In this document: one piece after another, positions 52,096 to 63,879 of the stretch | Layout: the number at the start of each line of letters is the position of its first letter | How positions within the stretch are numbered: position 1 is the first letter of the stretch | DNA from: Roseivirga echinicomitans | Lineage (GTDB): Bacteria; Bacteroidota; Bacteroidia; Cytophagales; Cyclobacteriaceae | Direction of reading: 5' to 3' | Assembly (NCBI RefSeq): GCF_001592935.1 | Contig: NZ_LRDB01000023.1 | Location: forward strand, 1 to 64,000 | DNA: 64,000 nucleotides | The notes under the pieces: generated by a model | The model's database searches: none | The model's input: the letters and a program-made list of their open reading frames with translations, nothing else | What the model was told of the DNA's origin: nothing | Position numbers and translations under genes: made by a program

Positions 52096-53166
52096 TTATT
52101 TTAAATAGCTGAAATCATGATCGGCTGGTAAATGAAGTATAAACTGATACATCAGTTCAATTACCTTCTCTATATCGCTTTCATGTGCAGTTTCTACGGT
52201 AGTGTGCATGTACTTCAAAGCCAAAGAAATTAAAGCTGAAGGCACACCTTCGTTTGAATAGGCAAAAGCATCGGTATCGGTGCCCGTTGATCTTGAGCTC
52301 GCATGACGCTGGAATTCGATCTTATTCTTTTCTGCTACATCAATCAGCATTTTCAATACGTTGTTATGCACCGCAGGGCCGTAAGCCAATACAGGGCCTA
52401 AACCGCATTTCTGATCACCTTGTATTTGCTTTTCATACATTGGCGAAGCAGTATCGTGACATACATCTGTAATGATGGCTACATCGGGCTTGATTCTAGC
52501 GGCAATCATCTCCGCACCACGCAAACCAATTTCTTCTTGTACCGAATTGACCACATAAAGACCAAATGGAAGTTTCTTGCCTTCTTCGTGAAGCCTTCTG
52601 GCCACTTCGGCAATCATAAAACCACCAATACGGTTATCGAGCGCACGACCACACCAAAATTTCTTATTGAGTTTAAAAACCTCATCGTCAAAAGTAATTA
52701 CGGTTCCCACATGAACGCCCATATCAAGCACTTCCTGCTTCGACTCCGCTCCCACATCGATGAAGATATTTCTCAGTGAAGGTGATTTTTCAGATGCTTT
52801 ATCGCGCACGTGAATGGCTGGCCAGCCGAAGACACCTTTTACAATTCCCTTTTCGGTGTGAATGTTCACCCTTTTTGAAGGCGCTATTTGGTGATCAGAA
52901 CCCCCATTTCGAACTACATAAATGTAGCCGTTGTCATCAATGTAGTTGACGAACCAGCTGATCTCATCAGCATGTGCTTCAATCACTACTTTAAACTTTG
53001 CATCAGGATTGATTACCCCTACTGCCGTTCCGTATTTGTCCGTGAAATAGCTATCCGTATACGGCTTGATATAGTCTAACCAGATTTGTTGACCTGAAGC
53101 TTCAAAACCTGTTGGTGAAGCATTATTCAAATATTTGGTAAGGAATTCCTGACTCTTCTTATTCAT
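52096..53166 (-). CDS. M42 family glutamyl-aminopeptidase
   Basis: 356 residues from the ATG at 53166. Two-metal centre: EAHADEISW with the first His/Asp, RALDNRIGG with the bridging Asp, VQEEIGLRGA with the catalytic Glu pair, ITDVCHDTAS with an Asp, and MHTTVETAHESD with the last His. It fits the M42 (FrvX/TET-like) group, which forms dodecamers and trims peptides in the cytoplasm. Cotranscribed with the BtuF-like gene. Confidence 0.9.
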   Translation of the reverse strand: MNKKSQEFLTKYLNNASPTGFEASGQQIWLDYIKPYTDSYFTDKYGTAVGVINPDAKFKVVIEAHADEISWFVNYIDDNGYIYVVRNGGSDHQIAPSKRVNIHTEKGIVKGVFGWPAIHVRDKASEKSPSLRNIFIDVGAESKQEVLDMGVHVGTVITFDDEVFKLNKKFWCGRALDNRIGGFMIAEVARRLHEEGKKLPFGLYVVNSVQEEIGLRGAEMIAARIKPDVAIITDVCHDTASPMYEKQIQGDQKCGLGPVLAYGPAVHNNVLKMLIDVAEKNKIEFQRHASSRSTGTDTDAFAYSNEGVPSALISLALKYMHTTVETAHESDIEKVIELMYQFILHLPADHDFSYLK

Positions 53167-53244
53167 AATTTTCGGTATTCTAAATGCTAAAAAACTGGCC
53201 AAAAGCCAGTTCTATAATTCAATTCGGTACGGATAAAACCCTTG

Positions 53245-54825
53245 TTACAAAGGAATGTTCCCGTGTTTCTTTTTCGGTAGCGTAGCCACCTTGTTCTCCA
53301 ACATGGTAAAGGCCCTAATAAGTTTCTTACGGGTATCTTGAGGCAAGATTACTTCATCCACATAACCTCTTCGTGCAGCCCGATAAGGGTTGGCAAATTT
53401 CTCAGTATATTCCTCTACTTTCTCCGCTAACTTCGCTTCAGGGTCATCAGCAGCCGCAATTTCTCTTTTGAAAATGATTTCCGCAGCACCTTTCGCTCCC
53501 ATTACCGCAATTTCAGCCGAAGGCCAAGCGTAGTTCATGTCCGCCCCAATGTGTTTGGAGTTCATTACATCATACGCTCCACCGTAAGCCTTCCTAGTGA
53601 TTACGGTAATTCTTGGCACCGTAGCTTCAGAAAAGGCGTAAAGCAATTTCGCTCCATTGGTGATAATGGCGTTCCACTCTTGGTCTGTGCCTGGCAAGAA
53701 GCCCGGCACATCTTCCAACACCAATAAAGGCACATTGAAACAATCGCAGAAACGCACAAAACGGGCTCCTTTAACACTCGCATCAATATCTAAAACTCCA
53801 GCCATAGAAGCGGGTTGGTTTCCTACAATACCGATACTTCTTCCACCAATTCGGGCAAAGCCCACAACAATATTTTCCGCAAAGTTTTTATGTACTTCGA
53901 AGAATGAATCATCATCCACCAAGCCATCAATCACCTCGCGCATGTCGTAAGGTTGGTTTGGGTTTTCTGGAATAATATTATTCAATACGGTTCTTACCGC
54001 ATCTTCTTCCAAATCATATTCATAAACCGGGGCCGTGTCTTCACAGTTTTGCGGAATGTACGACAGCAATTGTTTGATTTCATTAATGCACTGCACCTCG
54101 TTGGCCGAGGCGAAGTGTGTTACTCCACTTTTAGTACTGTGCGTGCTAGCGCCTCCTAATTCTTCAGAAGTCACTTCTTCTTGCGTTACAGTTTTCACCA
54201 CATTAGGCCCGGTAACAAACATGTATGAAGTGTTTTCCACCATGAAGATAAAATCGGTAATGGCTGGTGAATACACCGCACCACCCGCACATGGTCCCAT
54301 AATAGCAGAAATCTGAGGCACTACACCCGAAGCCATCGTATTACGGTAGAAGATATCGGCATAACCGCCAAGCGACACTACGCCTTCTTGGATTCGAGCT
54401 CCACCAGAATCGTTCAGGCCAATCACTGGCGCACCGTTCTTCATGGCCAAATCCATAACCTTCACTATTTTTTCGGCATGTGTTTCAGAAAGAGAACCTC
54501 CGAACACCGTAAAATCTTGTGAGTAAACATATACCAAACGGCCATGAACCGTTCCGTAACCCGTCACTACGCCATCGCCTAAGTAGATCTCCTTCTCCAA
54601 GCCAAAATCTGTAGCCCTGTGTTCTACAAACTTGCCAATTTCTTCAAAACTGCCTTCGTCTAACAATAACTCAAGACGTTCCCTCGCGGTAAGTTTGCCT
54701 CTTTTGTGCTGGCTATCAATTCGTTTCTGACCTCCACCCAATAAGGCTTCTGCATTTTTTTGCTCGAGCAATTCAATTTTATCTGCTTTGGTTATGTGTT
54801 TTTTAAGCGGGGTATTCTTAGCCAT
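53245..54825 (-). CDS. Propionyl-CoA carboxylase beta subunit
   Basis: 526 residues, the PccB length. Two crotonase domains are visible: the N-half with [20 protein letters not shown] and [11 protein letters not shown], the C-half with [28 protein letters not shown] and [14 protein letters not shown]. These motifs fit PccB/MmdA rather than the methylcrotonyl type. It transfers carboxyl groups from biotin to propionyl-CoA to make methylmalonyl-CoA. The biotin-carrying subunit is not nearby. Single minus-strand gene, divergent from the Ppx/GppA gene. Confidence 0.9.
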   Translation of the reverse strand: MAKNTPLKKHITKADKIELLEQKNAEALLGGGQKRIDSQHKRGKLTARERLELLLDEGSFEEIGKFVEHRATDFGLEKEIYLGDGVVTGYGTVHGRLVYVYSQDFTVFGGSLSETHAEKIVKVMDLAMKNGAPVIGLNDSGGARIQEGVVSLGGYADIFYRNTMASGVVPQISAIMGPCAGGAVYSPAITDFIFMVENTSYMFVTGPNVVKTVTQEEVTSEELGGASTHSTKSGVTHFASANEVQCINEIKQLLSYIPQNCEDTAPVYEYDLEEDAVRTVLNNIIPENPNQPYDMREVIDGLVDDDSFFEVHKNFAENIVVGFARIGGRSIGIVGNQPASMAGVLDIDASVKGARFVRFCDCFNVPLLVLEDVPGFLPGTDQEWNAIITNGAKLLYAFSEATVPRITVITRKAYGGAYDVMNSKHIGADMNYAWPSAEIAVMGAKGAAEIIFKREIAAADDPEAKLAEKVEEYTEKFANPYRAARRGYVDEVILPQDTRKKLIRAFTMLENKVATLPKKKHGNIPL

Positions 54826-54959
54826 AGGTGTGGTTTTATATACTCGTCAAAGATATACAGGTCAGTACAAAAAAAGAACATAATCGCCATCTATTACCTT
54901 TCGATGAACACCCATATTTTAATAGAATGCCTTATATTCGCCCATCTTTGCAGAAGGGC

Positions 54960-55916
54960 ATGAAAGAGAGAATAGCGGTTATTGATTTGGGCACTAATAC
55001 CTTCCACTTGTTTATAGTGGAGGTGAGTAAGCGCGAAATCAAAACGCTATACCGCGAGAAAATAGCCGTGAAAATTGGCAAGAACGGCATTAGCAAAGGG
55101 AGAATCTCAGCTGATGCCAAAAAAAGGGCCCTTCACACCCTACAAGTCTTCAAAACCATTATTGATCAATTCGAGGTCAAAACCATAACTGGAGTTGCAA
55201 CAAGTGCCATCCGATCCGCGAAAAATGGCCAACAATTACTGGACGAGATCAAAGAAAAAACTTCCATTGACATCAAAATCATTTCAGGCGACCGTGAGGC
55301 GGAACTCATTTTCTATGGTGTGAAGTCCACTTCGCAACTGACAGAAGTTCCACAGTTGGTGATGGACATTGGCGGTGGAAGCGTAGAGTTCATCATTGGC
55401 AACAACCAAGAAATATTCTGGAAGCAAAGCTTCGAAATTGGTGCACAAAGGCTTTTGGATAAGTTCCACAAGGAAGACCCTATGCCGCAGGAAAGCATTG
55501 AAGAAATGAATACTTGGCTTGAAACTGAGCTTTCCAGTTTGGTAGCCGCCATTGAGGAATTCAAGCCCAAAGGATTAATAGGTTGCTCTGGTACTTTCGA
55601 TACGCTTTCTGAAATTTATATGAAGAAAAATGGGATTGAAAGGGTTGCAGACGGCCTAACTTTTCAATTCCCAATAGAAGCAAACAACAGAATTTACGAA
55701 GAGCTAATTACAAAAAACAAGAAAGAGCGAATGCATATCCCTGGTATGGTTACCATGCGAGTAGATATGATTGTTGTAGCCAGTTGCTTGATTCAGTTTG
55801 TTTTAAAACATATGACTACCGAAAACATTACGGCCTGTGCTTATGCATTGAAAGAAGGGCTTTTGTATACATCGTTTTCGCATATTAAGATATCGGAGAA
55901 AAACACTTCGAATTAA
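54960..55916 (+). CDS. Ppx/GppA family phosphatase
   Basis: 318 residues from the ATG at 54960, directly preceding IAVIDLGTNTFHLFIVEV, the ATPase-like phosphate-1 loop; the frame extends 44 codons upstream with no domain. Phosphate-2 VMDIGGGSVEFI is present. The family hydrolyses polyphosphate or pppGpp. The C-terminal HD domain of Ppx is absent, so this is the short GppA-like type common in Bacteroidota. The Ldh2-type gene starts 11 bp after the stop. Confidence 0.9.
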   Translation: MKERIAVIDLGTNTFHLFIVEVSKREIKTLYREKIAVKIGKNGISKGRISADAKKRALHTLQVFKTIIDQFEVKTITGVATSAIRSAKNGQQLLDEIKEKTSIDIKIISGDREAELIFYGVKSTSQLTEVPQLVMDIGGGSVEFIIGNNQEIFWKQSFEIGAQRLLDKFHKEDPMPQESIEEMNTWLETELSSLVAAIEEFKPKGLIGCSGTFDTLSEIYMKKNGIERVADGLTFQFPIEANNRIYEELITKNKKERMHIPGMVTMRVDMIVVASCLIQFVLKHMTTENITACAYALKEGLLYTSFSHIKISEKNTSN

Positions 55917-55927
55917 AAATTACACAC

Positions 55928-57001
55928 ATGTCGAATTATTCTTACCAAGATCTATATCAGTTTTCTCATTCCGTTTTCATCAAAATGGGCTGCTCAGAAG
56001 CAGATGCAACTCAGGCTTGTGAAACACTGCTTTCTGCCGATCTAAGAGGCATCGATTCGCATGGTGTCGCTAGACTCAAGGGTTATGTAAGGCTTTGGGA
56101 AAAGGGAAGGATAAATGCTACTCCAAACATCAAAGTTACCTATGAGACTCCAAGTACCGCTGTCGTAGACGGTGATGCCGGTTTAGGACTAGTCGTTGCT
56201 CCATTTGCGATGAGAGTGGCCATCACAAAGGCAAAAAATGTGGGGACAGGTTGGGTTTCGGTAAAAAACTCTAACCATTACGGCATTGCTGGCTTCCATT
56301 CGTTATTGGCCGCACAGAATGACATGATTGGTATTTCAATGACCAATGCTAGCCCTTTGGTTTCCCCAACTTTTTCCAAAGAAAGGCTCTTAGGCACCAA
56401 TCCAATAGCCATTGCTATCCCTGCTGGCAACGAACCTCCCTTTGTTGGCGACTTTGCAACCACCACTGCCGCGAATGGAAAGCTCGAAATTCTTCAAAGA
56501 AAAGGAGAGCCTGTACCCAAAGGCTGGGTGCAAGACAAAGATGGTATGGATACCACTAATGCTTTTGGTGTTAAAGAAGGTGGTGCTTTGCGTCCATTAG
56601 GTGGTAGTAGACTACATGGAAGTCACAAAGGCTATATTATGGGTTCTGTGGTGGATATTTTCTCGGCTGTGCTTTCTGGGGCCAATTATGGCCCTTGGGC
56701 ACCTCCATTTGTGAGTTTTATGGATCCAGTAAGTGATCCGGTAGGCGAAGGCCTAGGCCATTTCTTTGGCGCCATGCGTGTAGATGCTTTCCGCCCAGCA
56801 ACTGAATTTAAAGAACACATGGACAATTGGATTCAGCGTTTCAGAAATTCAACACCTGTTGATCCTGAACAACCTGTGCTCATTCCTGGTGACCCGGAAC
56901 GTGAAATGGAGAAAATAAGAATGGAGCAAGGTATTCCTTTGCTTCAACCCGTTTTTGAGGACCTAAAAGAAATTGGAAAGAAATTCGGAATCGAATTTTA
57001 A
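55928..57001 (+). CDS. Ldh2/MdhC-type NAD(P)-dependent dehydrogenase
   Basis: 357 residues. The family fold (malate/L-lactate/ureidoglycolate dehydrogenases of the Ldh2 group) is shown by DLRGIDSHGVARL (about 39-51), KNSNHYGIAGFHS, GTNPIAIAIPAG and GDFATTTAANGK. These enzymes oxidise 2-hydroxyacids with NAD or NADP and do not have a Rossmann fold; substrate not decidable. It follows Ppx/GppA with 11 bp and its stop overlaps the converging outer-membrane gene by 4 bp. Confidence 0.9.
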   Translation: MSNYSYQDLYQFSHSVFIKMGCSEADATQACETLLSADLRGIDSHGVARLKGYVRLWEKGRINATPNIKVTYETPSTAVVDGDAGLGLVVAPFAMRVAITKAKNVGTGWVSVKNSNHYGIAGFHSLLAAQNDMIGISMTNASPLVSPTFSKERLLGTNPIAIAIPAGNEPPFVGDFATTTAANGKLEILQRKGEPVPKGWVQDKDGMDTTNAFGVKEGGALRPLGGSRLHGSHKGYIMGSVVDIFSAVLSGANYGPWAPPFVSFMDPVSDPVGEGLGHFFGAMRVDAFRPATEFKEHMDNWIQRFRNSTPVDPEQPVLIPGDPEREMEKIRMEQGIPLLQPVFEDLKEIGKKFGIEF

Positions 57002-57573
57002 AAAGTAATCCCCCCTCGTATTACTAATGCACTTCCATAAGGTGACCTGAGGTCATCGTGCAGAAGGTTATATAAGACAGTGATGTTTATTCCTCCCTTT
57101 TTAAAAATAGGCTGAAAGGCACCACCACCAATAAAGAGCCCCGGTACCCATTCACGGTTCGTAGTTTCACTGTAAGGATCAGCCGCAAATTCAACATTTA
57201 AGGCCTCAAATTCCAAGTGAGCAAAATAGGTCTCGAAAATATTATGTCGTAAAAAAGTACGTCCACCATATACGCTGCTGCTTAACTTAAATGTATTGCG
57301 TGAGGGTAATAAAATATACTTACGTGAAAGATAGAGATAAGTAGCGCCCAAACCAGCGGAGAAGTCAGGAGTGATCATATAACCAGCCAATGGAGATACA
57401 TCGATGTAAGTAAAGTCGGTTCCGAGGTTAAATGAAAAGTTTCCTCCAAAATAAACCCTGTCCATAAAACTAACAGAGTCTTCTTTCTGGGGCTCTTCCT
57501 CGAAGTAAATTTGAGCTTGGAGTGATGAAAAGGTCATTAAAAAGAAGAGGGCAGCGATCAATAATTTTCTCAT
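56998..57573 (-). CDS. Putative outer-membrane beta-barrel protein
   Basis: 191 residues with a signal peptide (MRKLLIAALFFLMTFSSLQA) and alternating hydrophobic strands ending GSALVIRGGITF, a C-terminal aromatic as in outer-membrane barrels. Lengths and strands fit an eight-stranded barrel. Family not recognised. Its stop overlaps that of the converging dehydrogenase gene by 4 bp. Upstream is the ftsB/divIC gene, separated by a terminator. Confidence 0.7.
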   Translation of the reverse strand: MRKLLIAALFFLMTFSSLQAQIYFEEEPQKEDSVSFMDRVYFGGNFSFNLGTDFTYIDVSPLAGYMITPDFSAGLGATYLYLSRKYILLPSRNTFKLSSSVYGGRTFLRHNIFETYFAHLEFEALNVEFAADPYSETTNREWVPGLFIGGGAFQPIFKKGGINITVLYNLLHDDLRSPYGSALVIRGGITF

Positions 57574-57589
57574 AATCCTAGTAACGAAA

Positions 57590-57610
57590 AAGTCCTCAAA
57601 AAGAGGACTT
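57590..57610 (-). terminator. Terminator after ftsB/divIC
   Basis: AAGTCCTC (57590-57597) and GAGGACTT (57603-57610) form a perfect 8-bp stem with a 5-nt loop; on the minus strand it runs into a T tract. It isolates ftsB from the downstream barrel gene. Confidence 0.78.
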
Positions 57611-57633
57611 GATATTGAATATTTTTTTTTGAA

Positions 57634-57933
57634 TTAGTCTTCCGTGACTATGACGAAAAGATCTTCAGATGGTTTCTTCATCAAGTACTTTTCTCTAGCA
57701 AACTTTTCAAGCAACTCTTGATTTGTAGTGAGCTCTTCTTTGTTCTTCAGTACTTCCACTTTTTTCTCAATGTAGTATTCCTTCTGATTTTTTAGGTTAC
57801 TCAGTTTCGATTTAAGTCTTATCTGAGTCACAATATCATTGGAGTCTACAAACAGCATCCAGATAATGAAAAATGTTCCGAAGAGAAAATAGAAACTCTT
57901 TGCGAAACGAGGAACTTTGGTGAAAGCCTTCAT
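57634..57933 (-). CDS. FtsB/DivIC-type septum formation initiator
   Basis: 99 residues: one membrane segment (about 15-31) followed by a Leu-zipper coiled coil (32-75, many Glu/Lys) and the tail AREKYLMKKPSEDLFVI, the FtsB/DivIC signature AREKYxMKxPxEDLF. The protein bridges FtsL and FtsQ/DivIB in the divisome and helps activate septal wall synthesis. It sits near eno, an association seen in many bacteria, although here a lipoprotein gene lies between. TACTTTTG boxes occur at 57938-57945 and 57967-57974. Confidence 0.85.
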   Translation of the reverse strand: MKAFTKVPRFAKSFYFLFGTFFIIWMLFVDSNDIVTQIRLKSKLSNLKNQKEYYIEKKVEVLKNKEELTTNQELLEKFAREKYLMKKPSEDLFVIVTED

Positions 57934-58005
57934 AGTACAAAAGTAACTAACTTTTTAGCACAAAATCAAAAGTATGCCGATTTACTCTTGATTCTGTTTT
58001 TAAAA

Positions 58006-58593
58006 TCAATTGTTTGGAGCGCCAGCGTCTACCCAAACTACGATAGTATTGATCTGATCAGTACTTAAAGCATTGGATCCTGATGGAGGCATTGTTCTGG
58101 CCGAAACTCTTGACTTTATGGATAAATCTTTTGCCTTTACATCGCTGTAATTCGCCATTACGAAAGGTGCACTACCTCCGCTTACGTGGCAACCTGAGGT
58201 TGCGCAGCTACTTTGCATAATTGGAAATACATCACTAGAGAAAGATGGAGTAGCTGAGCCACCAGTTGATTCCGTAATTGTAATCGAAACGCTAGCTGTA
58301 CAGCCTTGGTTGTCTTTTACCGAAACAGTGTAGTTACCAGCAGCAAGACCAGTGAATGAGGATGAGCTTTGAAAGGTCCCACTGCCAATTTTATATTCTA
58401 ATCCGCCGTTTGATCCAGCAGCAGATATCGACACACTTCCGTCTGACTGGCCCGATGTAGCACTTTGTTGGCTTGATATGGTCAGTACAATTGGTGTTGC
58501 ACAAGGATCAGGGGTTTCATCTCCACCTCCGCCACTACAGGCTGAAATGATTAAAACAATAATTAGCGCGAAGTATATTGGTCTGATTTTCAT
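58006..58593 (-). CDS. Lipoprotein with SprB repeat and cytochrome c-like heme motif
   Basis: 195 residues. Lipobox ISAC (Cys19) with the tail SGGGGDETPD. One SprB-type repeat follows (about 35-110; AAGNYTVSVKDNQGCTASVSI). The C-terminal ~80 residues look like a heme domain: SSCATSGCHVSG has a CX4CH spacing instead of CXXCH, and ARTMPPSG supplies a Met-Pro ligand. Such domains occur in Bacteroidota and Planctomycetes surface proteins. Whether it binds heme is open. Located between eno and ftsB. Confidence 0.72.
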   Translation of the reverse strand: MKIRPIYFALIIVLIISACSGGGGDETPDPCATPIVLTISSQQSATSGQSDGSVSISAAGSNGGLEYKIGSGTFQSSSSFTGLAAGNYTVSVKDNQGCTASVSITITESTGGSATPSFSSDVFPIMQSSCATSGCHVSGGSAPFVMANYSDVKAKDLSIKSRVSARTMPPSGSNALSTDQINTIVVWVDAGAPNN

Positions 58594-58657
58594 AGTAGGG
58601 TTGTTTTTTACCCTATACTTAGATTTTTACAATATGGCTGCGTACCCTTAAAACAAA

Positions 58658-58689
58658 AAAGACTCCACCCCTAAAGGAGCGAAGTCTTT
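58658..58689 (-). terminator. Terminator after eno
   Basis: AAAGACTCC and GG(AGCGA)AGTCTTT form a bulged stem about 20 bp after the eno stop; a T tract follows on the minus strand. Confidence 0.6.
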
Positions 58690-58709
58690 GATCGTATTTT
58701 GTTTTGTGC

Positions 58710-61117
<2,408 letters not shown>

Positions 61118-61157
61118 ATTTATAGATTGGTGCGCAATTCAAATCTTTAATTCGGTA

Positions 61158-61187
61158 CAAAAGTAAATAAAAAAGGGATTGAACAAA
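61158..61187 (-). promoter_or_regulatory. carA promoter
   Basis: On the minus strand TTTG (61187-61184), 18 bp, TACTTTTG (61165-61158), a consensus Bacteroidota pair. The -33 box lies in the loop of the rplQ terminator. Start near 61151, 34 nt before the carA ATG. Confidence 0.68.
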
Positions 61188-61202
61188 TTTGCTCAATCCC
61201 TT
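61173..61202 (-). terminator. Terminator of the alpha ribosomal operon
   Basis: AAGGGATTGA (61173-61182) and TCAATCCCTT (61193-61202) form a perfect 10-bp stem with a 10-nt loop, followed on the minus strand by T residues, 26 bp after the rplQ stop. Confidence 0.85.
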
Positions 61203-61227
61203 ATTCTATATTTTTAAGAAAGTAGAA

Positions 61228-61797
61228 TTATTCCCCGTCTTTCTTATCATCTTCTTTTGCTTCTTCAGCCTTTGCTTCCGGAGTCTCTTCAGTTTTAGCA
61301 GCTGGTGCTTCAACAGTTTCTTCCTTCTTCGCCTTAGGTGCTTTTGCTACAGGAGTTGATTCAGTAGTCTCATCAGATTTCTTACCTCTGCTTCTTCTGC
61401 TGCTTTTCTTAGCAGGAGCTGCTTCTTTAAGTAGTAATTCGTTGTAGTCTACTAATTCAATGATACACATATCAGCATTATCTCCTAATCTGTTTCCAGT
61501 TTTGATAATTCTAGTATATCCACCAGGTCTGTTTGCTACCTTTTCAGCGATTTCGCTAAAAAGCGCTGTTACCGTCTCTTTATTTTGAAGATAAGAGAAT
61601 ACTACTCTTCTTGAGTGAGTTGTATCTGTCTTAGCTTTTGTAATAAGAGGCTCAACATATTTCCTAAGTTCCTTTGCCTTCGCTACAGTAGTTGAAATTC
61701 TCTTGTGCGCGATCAAAGAAGAAGCCATGTTAGAAAGCATTGCTTTTCTATGCGGTGCCTTTCTACTCAGGTGATTAAATTTCTTCCCGTGTCTCAT
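61228..61797 (-). CDS. rplQ: 50S ribosomal protein L17
   Basis: 189 residues. The first ~115 match L17 ([20 protein letters not shown], then [20 protein letters not shown]). The last ~70 residues are a Lys/Glu/Ala-rich tail that is not part of the core fold; similar tails occur in Bacteroidota L17. Assembles in the large subunit near the exit tunnel. Ends the operon and lies 6 bp after rpoA. Confidence 0.96.
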   Translation of the reverse strand: MRHGKKFNHLSRKAPHRKAMLSNMASSLIAHKRISTTVAKAKELRKYVEPLITKAKTDTTHSRRVVFSYLQNKETVTALFSEIAEKVANRPGGYTRIIKTGNRLGDNADMCIIELVDYNELLLKEAAPAKKSSRRSRGKKSDETTESTPVAKAPKAKKEETVEAPAAKTEETPEAKAEEAKEDDKKDGE

Positions 61798-61803
61798 CTT
61801 ACT

Positions 61804-62793
61804 TTATTCCTCGTCAAGTTTATATTTTGATAAGTCCATACCGAAAGTAAGGTTCTTATCAGCTATCAATTGCTCCAATTCAGCCAAAGACTTCTTACCA
61901 AAGTTTCTGAATTTCATCATGTCAGAAATTTCAAGTCTTGCTAAGTCGCCTAATGTTCTTACATCAGCTGCTTTAAGACAGTTGTAAGCTCTTACTGAAA
62001 GATCTAAATCGTTCAGTTGAGTTTTCAACAGCTTACGCATGTGAAGCATTTCTTCATCTACTTGCTCTGGCTCATCTAAAGACCCAGTTTCTAAGATCAT
62101 GTTCTGATCAGAGAATAGCATGAAGTGTTGAATTAAGATATGGGCAGCACCCTTCAATGCGTTTTCAGGGTGGATAGAACCATCAGTTTGAATATCCAAA
62201 ACCAACATTTCGTAGTCAGTTTTTTGTTCAACCCTTGTGTTTTCTACACTGAATTTAACATTTTTGATTGGCGTGTAAATAGCGTCAATTGGAATGTATC
62301 CGAATAATTGCTCAGAAGGTCTGTTCTCTTCAGCAGGAACGTAACCTCTACCTTTATCGATAGAAAGCTCAATTTCGAACTTTACCGAACTATCAAGGTG
62401 ACACACTACTTCATCAGGGTTAAGGATTTCGAAAGCACCAGTGAATTTTCCAATATCACCAGCAGCAAACTTATCTTGACCTTCAATGATTACAGTTACT
62501 TTGTTATCAACAGTATCGGAGATTTTCTTAAAACGAACCTTCTTTAGGTTTAGAATGATTTCCGCTACGTCTTCCACAACACCCTCAATCGTTGAGAATT
62601 CATGCAAAACGCCAGGGATTTTAATACCTGTGATAGCGTAACCTTCTAATGAAGAAAGAAGAATTCTTCTTAATGCATTACCGATTGTAACCCCGTATCC
62701 TTTTTCGAGCGGCTTAAAAGTGAACAGACCGTGAAAGTCGTCCGCCTTCTCCATCACCACCTTTTCAGGGATTTGAAATGCGAGTATTGACAT
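61804..62793 (-). CDS. rpoA: RNA polymerase subunit alpha
   Basis: 329 residues. The N-terminal dimerisation domain has [23 protein letters not shown] (split here for length: [18 protein letters not shown]), and the C-terminal domain has [19 protein letters not shown] and [13 protein letters not shown], the helix-hairpin-helix that binds UP elements and activators. It scaffolds core polymerase assembly. Between rpsD and rplQ as in most genomes. Confidence 0.97.
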   Translation of the reverse strand: MSILAFQIPEKVVMEKADDFHGLFTFKPLEKGYGVTIGNALRRILLSSLEGYAITGIKIPGVLHEFSTIEGVVEDVAEIILNLKKVRFKKISDTVDNKVTVIIEGQDKFAAGDIGKFTGAFEILNPDEVVCHLDSSVKFEIELSIDKGRGYVPAEENRPSEQLFGYIPIDAIYTPIKNVKFSVENTRVEQKTDYEMLVLDIQTDGSIHPENALKGAAHILIQHFMLFSDQNMILETGSLDEPEQVDEEMLHMRKLLKTQLNDLDLSVRAYNCLKAADVRTLGDLARLEISDMMKFRNFGKKSLAELEQLIADKNLTFGMDLSKYKLDEE

Positions 62794-62823
62794 ATGATTA
62801 GATCGTTTAAGTTCTTAAATAGA

Positions 62824-63429
62824 TTATTTAGAGTAAAGCTCAACAATAAGCTGCTCATTGATTTTTTCAGGAATTTCGTCCCTCATAGGCAAAGCAATCA
62901 TCTTACCGTTCATTTCAGTTTTATTCCACTCAATCCATGGATATTTCTGTGCTGAATTGTTAGCTAAACTATCAGTGATGGCCTCTACGGATTTAGATTT
63001 TTCTCTAACGCCTACTACATCACCTGGTTGTACCACATAAGATGGGATGTTCACTAATTCTCCATTCACAGTGATGTGCTTGTGAGATACTAGTTGTCTT
63101 GCTCCTCTTCTTGTTGGAGCAATACCCATTCTATATACAGTATTATCAAGTCTTGCCTCCAACATTTGAAGAAGGATTTCACCTGTAATACCTGATTTTC
63201 TTGATGCACGATCGAACGTGTTAGCAAACTGACGCTCTAATACACCATAAGTGTATTTCGCTTTTTGCTTCTCCATTAACTGGATTGCATATTCAGACTG
63301 CTTTTTTCTTCTACCTCTTCCGTGTTGCCCAGGAGGGTATGCTTTCTTTTGCAATGCTTTGCTATGACCAAAGATAGGATCGTTAAATCTTCTCGCAATT
63401 TTGGCCTTAGGACCTGTATATCTTGCCAT
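62824..63429 (-). CDS. rpsD: 30S ribosomal protein S4
   Basis: 201 residues, standard length. Begins [15 protein letters not shown]; contains the zinc-free S4 N-domain and the S4 RNA-binding domain [20 protein letters not shown] with [15 protein letters not shown]4 initiates 30S assembly and binds 16S rRNA; in many bacteria it also regulates this operon. It lies 18 bp after rpsK and 30 bp before rpoA. Confidence 0.97.
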   Translation of the reverse strand: MARYTGPKAKIARRFNDPIFGHSKALQKKAYPPGQHGRGRRKKQSEYAIQLMEKQKAKYTYGVLERQFANTFDRASRKSGITGEILLQMLEARLDNTVYRMGIAPTRRGARQLVSHKHITVNGELVNIPSYVVQPGDVVGVREKSKSVEAITDSLANNSAQKYPWIEWNKTEMNGKMIALPMRDEIPEKINEQLIVELYSK

Positions 63430-63447
63430 TACTTTCTAATTTCTGGA

Positions 63448-63840
63448 TTAAACTCTTCTACGTTTCGGAGGACGACATCCGTTGTGTGGTAGTGGAGTAA
63501 CATCTTTAATCATTGTTACTTCGATACCAGTATTCTGGAGTGTTCTGATAGCAGACTCTCTTCCAGAGCCTGGTCCCTTAACAAATACCTCAACTTTTCT
63601 CAACCCCAAATCGTAGGCGGTTTGAGCGCAATTTTGGGCTGCCATTTGGGCTGCGTAAGGAGTGTTCTTTTTAGAACCCTTAAAACCCATTTTTCCAGCA
63701 GATGCCCAAGAAATCACTTGACCTTGTTGGTTAGTGATTGATATGATGATGTTATTGAAAGAAGCCTTAATGTGGGCTTGTCCAATAGCTTCAACCTGAA
63801 CTACTCGCTTTTTAGCTTTATCTTTTCTCTTCTGAGCCAT
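63448..63840 (-). CDS. rpsK: 30S ribosomal protein S11
   Basis: 130 residues. The S11 core is clear: [19 protein letters not shown] near the start and [18 protein letters not shown] and [18 protein letters not shown] at the end. S11 forms part of the small-subunit platform near the E site and mRNA exit. In the alpha operon between rpsM and rpsD. Confidence 0.97.
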   Translation of the reverse strand: MAQKRKDKAKKRVVQVEAIGQAHIKASFNNIIISITNQQGQVISWASAGKMGFKGSKKNTPYAAQMAAQNCAQTAYDLGLRKVEVFVKGPGSGRESAIRTLQNTGIEVTMIKDVTPLPHNGCRPPKRRRV

Positions 63841-63879
63841 TCTTCAAATATTTTCAGACCTGACGGCCGTTAATTCAAA

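Noticed and set aside
54828-54959. Extra N-terminal 44 residues of the Ppx/GppA protein
   Set aside because: They precede the conserved IAVIDLGTNT start and include no family sequence.
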